DNA from: Crambe crambe
Lineage: Eukaryota; Porifera; Demospongiae; Poecilosclerida; Crambeidae
Length of the DNA stretch: 64,000 bases
Assembly (NCBI GenBank): GCA_963924555.1
Contig: OZ004595.1
Location: 4,092,001-4,156,000 of the forward strand
Direction: 5' to 3'
Made by a program: the position numbers and the translations under genes. The notes below the pieces were generated by a model. That model ran no database searches. It was not told the DNA's origin and saw only the letters and a program-made list of their open reading frames with translations. Below, piece by piece: positions 55,101-60,692 of this stretch (positions within the stretch are counted from its first letter, which is position 1; every line of letters begins with the position of its first letter).

Positions 55101-58100
55101 TCAGCGCATCACATAAATATAAAATATCTATAAATTGGCATGTGTATTCCATATCGATGAGCAAGCAGTGTCTGTCGGCTTAGTTGACAAGAAGCATACA
55201 CTCCATATTCTCATTTTGAATCCCCAGCAATCATCAGTGCCTGCATGTGCATGTAAAATACTGCTTGGAGATGGTCTAATGAATCGATTGTACTACAAAG
55301 CATGCAGGCATACTAGACTAAGTAAATAATAATAGCCATAGCTAGTTAAAACACTCCAGCTAGGTATGAGTTTCATAATGCTGTTGTGTTGCTCTACACC
55401 ACAGACACAGAGCTAGAGCTCACCTGTAGATGAATAGGTAATGGTCAACAAACATACAATAGCATGTGTGCACATTATATGGATCTTCAGGAATAAAGCC
55501 TTTATCACTGGAGAGTATCGTCTAGACATCGTTAAGGCTGAAATTGAAGCACTCTAATTGCTACTGGCAGCGTGGTAGATGTAACAGATACACACACCAA
55601 CTGAGTACTAGAACCGCGCTGAGGGTTAATTAAGATACTGAGTGAAAGTTTACAGTTATAGTGTTTGTTCAAATAAAAATAATAATCAAGCCTTCGATGC
55701 ATATATAAAGCTGGACTGAAGTACTGCAGCATGAGTAATCAAAGCATTACATGTTCAATATTTAAGTGTCATGAATGTCAAGTTCCTTCTACTGCTACTA
55801 CTTTATCCTTACAGCTTCACTTCAGGACACAATCCAGAAGATAGAGTTACTGCATCGTGTCCTACATGGTACCACATGACCTCAGATGGCAAGTGTGAAT
55901 GTGGTGAAGATTTCGAAAGTGAAATATTATGCAGCACAAACAAGAGAGTTGAACTGCTGAATGAGTTCTGTATGGGTTATGATAATGCCAGTAAAGTCAC
56001 AGTCCTTGGACAATGTCCATATTCGGAAAAGAATACCTTCTTTTATGAATTGCCACAAGACGTGGAAGATTTGAATAACTTCACATGTAGTTGGTTGAAT
56101 CGTAGAGGTCTGTTATGCAGCCACTGTGACGAGTCCCTGGGAGTTGCTGTACTGACCTACAGTTACGAGTGTACAAAGTGTCTGGGGATGTTGCGTGGAT
56201 GGTTGCTCTACTTCACTCTCACACTAGTTCCACTAACAGTCTTCTTCCTTGTCATCATATTCTGCAACATTCGTGCAACAGCAGCTCACATGAATGCAAT
56301 GCTATGTATCACACATATCATGCTATCAGATATGAATGGTAAACCAAGTTTGATCATTAAATATTCCTATGTGAAATTCTTTGTAACTATCTCGGGTTTT
56401 TGGAATTTGGACTTTTTCCGTTATATTTATCCTCCATTCTGCATTAGCGAACACTATTCCACTTTGAAGGTGCTGTCCTTTGAGTACATCCCTGCCATTT
56501 ATATTCTAATTCTCATCATATCATTATACACTTCCATAGAGTTGTATGATCGAAATTACAGACTGCTAAGGGTTCTTTGGAAGCCCTTCAGAATGTGCTT
56601 ATTCTTCATGCAACGATATTCATTCTTGAACTTGAAAATAAATGTAAAGTCTAACCTCATCAATGCATTCGCAACTTTTATCATACTGGCATATTCAAAA
56701 ATATTGAGCACTAACTATGCTCTTTTTAGTTCTGCACCACTTTTCCTAGACAACGGATCTCAATTTCATGCAAATGAAATTCCAACATTGTATAATGCCA
56801 CTAAGCCTTACCTTGGTGCTGAACACAAGCCTTACTATATAGTAGCTATGATCATTCTTATTCTATTCAACATATTTCCAATCGTTCTCCTGGTCTGTTA
56901 TCCCACTAAAACCTTCCAAAAGTTACTCGGTTGTTTTCCTAGAGTTCGCTGGGATTACCTTCACATCTTCATGGATTGCTTTAAAGGCTGCTATAAAAAT
57001 GGAACTAACGACACTCTGGACTATCGCTATGTTGCTGGACTATACTTAATCATCAGATTGATATATCCCATGACTGATGATAATGTCAACGTGATGCTTC
57101 TCCTGTCTGCCACTCTCCTATTTGGAATTTTACGTCCATATAGAAATGACTTGTACAATCGACTTGATTGTGCTCTTTTTGGGATCTATACAGCAGTAAT
57201 AATATGTGCTATGTGCAGTTTCTATATACCAATAGGAAGCATGATATAATTTTTATAACCTTTCTTTTCTGCCAGCACTGTACACATTAATGTTATTGTT
57301 GTACAGTTTGGCATCTATATTATTTCCACGTCATACATCACATTTAGTTAAGGTATGTAGTCGCACACTAGCAACATTTTTAATGAATTTCTTTTAGCAT
57401 ATCAACTAAACTTCTTTACAGCAACTAGCAAATAATTATGTAGTATTATAAATATTCTATTACAATTTTCATGTTTTTTTTATGATGAAGTGACAGATGA
57501 CAAATGATAAAGATAAAATTTCCTAATTTCCATAGTAACCATTATGATCTGATGGTTCTATTTATTCAGAGAATTGAACCCTTTACCTATCAAAGGGGTA
57601 ATTATAATTGGGTGATTGAAGTACTAAAGTTAGTGGGAAAAGTATTGCAATACATTATATTGAGCCTGGCATCAGGCTGAACAGCTGGTTGGAATGCCTG
57701 TGTTATCAATAAAGAAGTGATCCTGTACAATTGGTCATGTATACAAGTTTCACTGTAGCAGTGATGCATAATGCCTAAGGACATGTAGTACCTGTAATGT
57801 GTGAAAATTTAACTTCAGGATGCAATGTACATGTCAATAAACTTTAGGCTTAGGTAGGATTTCTCCAGTTATTCTATTCCACAATGCTCTACCTATTATT
57901 CCCTCGAATGCACCAATTATTACCCACTGTTCTCACTAATATGCCATTGCCATAAACTAACAGCTACATCTAGTTGTCTATATCATATGTGAGAAAATCA
58001 CTTATGATTCAGGTCCTAGGTGGGTAGGTAGCTAGGCACTATTACAGAAACCACCTCATCCATTATGCTCAAGATGTGCCCATTATTCTGGCATTATGCT

Positions 58101-60658
58101 TGATTCCAGGAAGTCCTGATTATTCCCAAAATTATGCTGGCATAATCTAAGCCTAGGATGTACATAAGTCCAGATTATCAGCATACAGTCTTGTGATAAC
58201 TTTATACCACCAAGGGTAATTATTTTCATCTGATAAAAATTTTCCCAATTTAAGAGTATAGATTTGTCTCATGAATAATTCACGAGTTAATGGACACTTG
58301 CTACTCATTGCAGAGAAATTCAACTACTAAGCTTTTCTGTTGTCAAATTTCTCGTGTTAACCAGATTTTGTACTTATTCATATTATACGAGCCAGTGGGC
58401 AGGGCCAGTTGAAAAGAAGCCACACTAGGTGAGTTATAACACTTTTTAGCTGCTTGATTGGCTCTTCGGGCTAAAAGCAATCAAAACTCAGGAGTGTTGT
58501 TTTTCTGGCTCATTTGGCCCTGCATCTCGGTTTACACAACTGGAATAAGCACAAAAGGTTATATGAACTGTAAGGTCATACATTAAAGGTCATGCCATGT
58601 GTATAAATATTTGCGCATGCCAGGACGTACATACCACCAGCATCATGTCTCGGCACTTTAGGACATTAGTCAGTACATACCACGCATAATCGCTTCCAGC
58701 ATCATATCTCTCGGTACTTCAAATTTTTTTTCCATGAAATGGTTGAAAATGGCTAATGGCCATATTTCTAGCTTCACTTTATGAGGTTTTTTATTCCTAC
58801 AGTATTTCACCCCCTTCCTTTTGGTTACATCACAATGACTTTATATCAAGAACAGCCCACAATGCAAAGCCATTCACATAATAATATTCAATGCAACAAT
58901 TGATTTTTGGAAATTAGATCATTTCGAGCATTCTCCATCATTACTGTACAGTAGACTAGTAGTAAACTAGTTACTTACTTTCCCTTGAGCTCAGCTTCTA
59001 CTCGCAGCATTTCATTCTTGTGTCTCAATTCAGCTTCATATTCGATTGTTTCTAGGAGGGAAAATTGCAAAGTGAACACACCTCATGCTGAAAGTTGGGA
59101 ATGACAGAACTAGGTATCAACAGTTTCTACGCTAGGATTCCAGCGAATCAGGTAGTCTGGTGCAGCCCACCCTTTACCAACCACGAGGGAAGGAAAGGCT
59201 GGTGACATACTTGGACCTGTGCACTAGTGGAAGTCTTATTATGACGTTAAACAGTAGTGTGCATTTATAAAATATTAACGTTCACATGTACGGCATGCAT
59301 CTTCGTAGTCGCTAAAATATGGAGCTACTTCAAGATGATAATGTGTCATTGAATATCAGAATACACAATTTAATGATATTCGAATTCATTCATTTAGCAA
59401 ATTTCTTGCTAAAAGTACAAGTCTCAGTATTACATGCCTCCAGACCATTTCCTTCCCTTGCAGTTGGTAAAGGGTCGGCTATGTGAGACTACAAATCAGG
59501 TGAGATTATAGTACTTAAGACTAGTCTATGAACGGCCTTGTCCTTGGGCCATTCACAGCCACATTGTATAACGGTGCACATCCATTATTGCATCATACAA
59601 GGTTCTACAAACTAAAGGTTAATTCTGTAAGCACATACGTCTCCTCATGGCTTCCTGTTTCTGCACAGACTCTTCCTGCTTCTGTAAGTTGTCTTCCTGC
59701 ATCTTGCGCTAACAAAAGAGAATAGTTCAATGGATTATGTACCATACTACATACCACATCAATGAAGCTATTGTGTACTATGAAGTACTGCATTGTGGGA
59801 AAATTTTTTTGTGGTTTTGAGGGAATTTTTATATTGGGAAATTTTCGTTTGTTAGTATAATGATGGCAATTACAAGTTATTAGGTAAAGGTCTCCACAAG
59901 TAAAAGCAAAGAAGATCAGTATAAAGATTATATGCCTGGGGCAGGGTTGCCCACACTGGTTGACAGTGGCCATTTTGGCCACCACTTGGCTATTTTTTGG
60001 CTACCACTCATACTTAGCTATAGTTGTACCACATATCAGTGATGGTTTTAATCATCCAAAGGAACACAATCTTATAAAGTGGGCATGGCAAATAAATTTC
60101 GGCTACCACTCAAGAATCCTGGGCAGAACCCTACTGGGGTATTTGAAAATTAATTAGTAGGGTAAGTTACTTGCTGCACAAGTTGGTCATCGTATCTGCG
60201 GCGAGCCAGCTGATCCTGATACTGAGACCGTTGCTGGTGTTCTTTGGTCTCTGCTCCAAGAGTTTTCCTCTTCTCCTCCTGCTCAATGCGGATTCGCTCT
60301 GCCTCATACTGACGAATGGCAAGTTCTTGTTTCTACATACAATAACTAGTGGGTCATATTGTGGATTTAATTCATGGCTAACTGTAGCCTCAATTGAAAT
60401 AACTATATAGAGGAAGAAGAGCACTAGCTAGAAGAAACCAACCCAATAGCATGCATGTACACAGTACAGGTTCATAATGATGCCAACATGTATAACATCA
60501 ATGGGCATGCATGCATGAACTGCACACTTCACTTGGGACAACACAAACTTGTTGTAAGACCCCTATAGGAAAAAAATTATTTGCAGGGCACAAACTGGTG
60601 TTGAAGAATTTGTGAGGTGGTAGCTGGCTGGATGAAAAGATAAATTTATTACCGTTTT

Positions 60659-60692
<34 letters not shown>

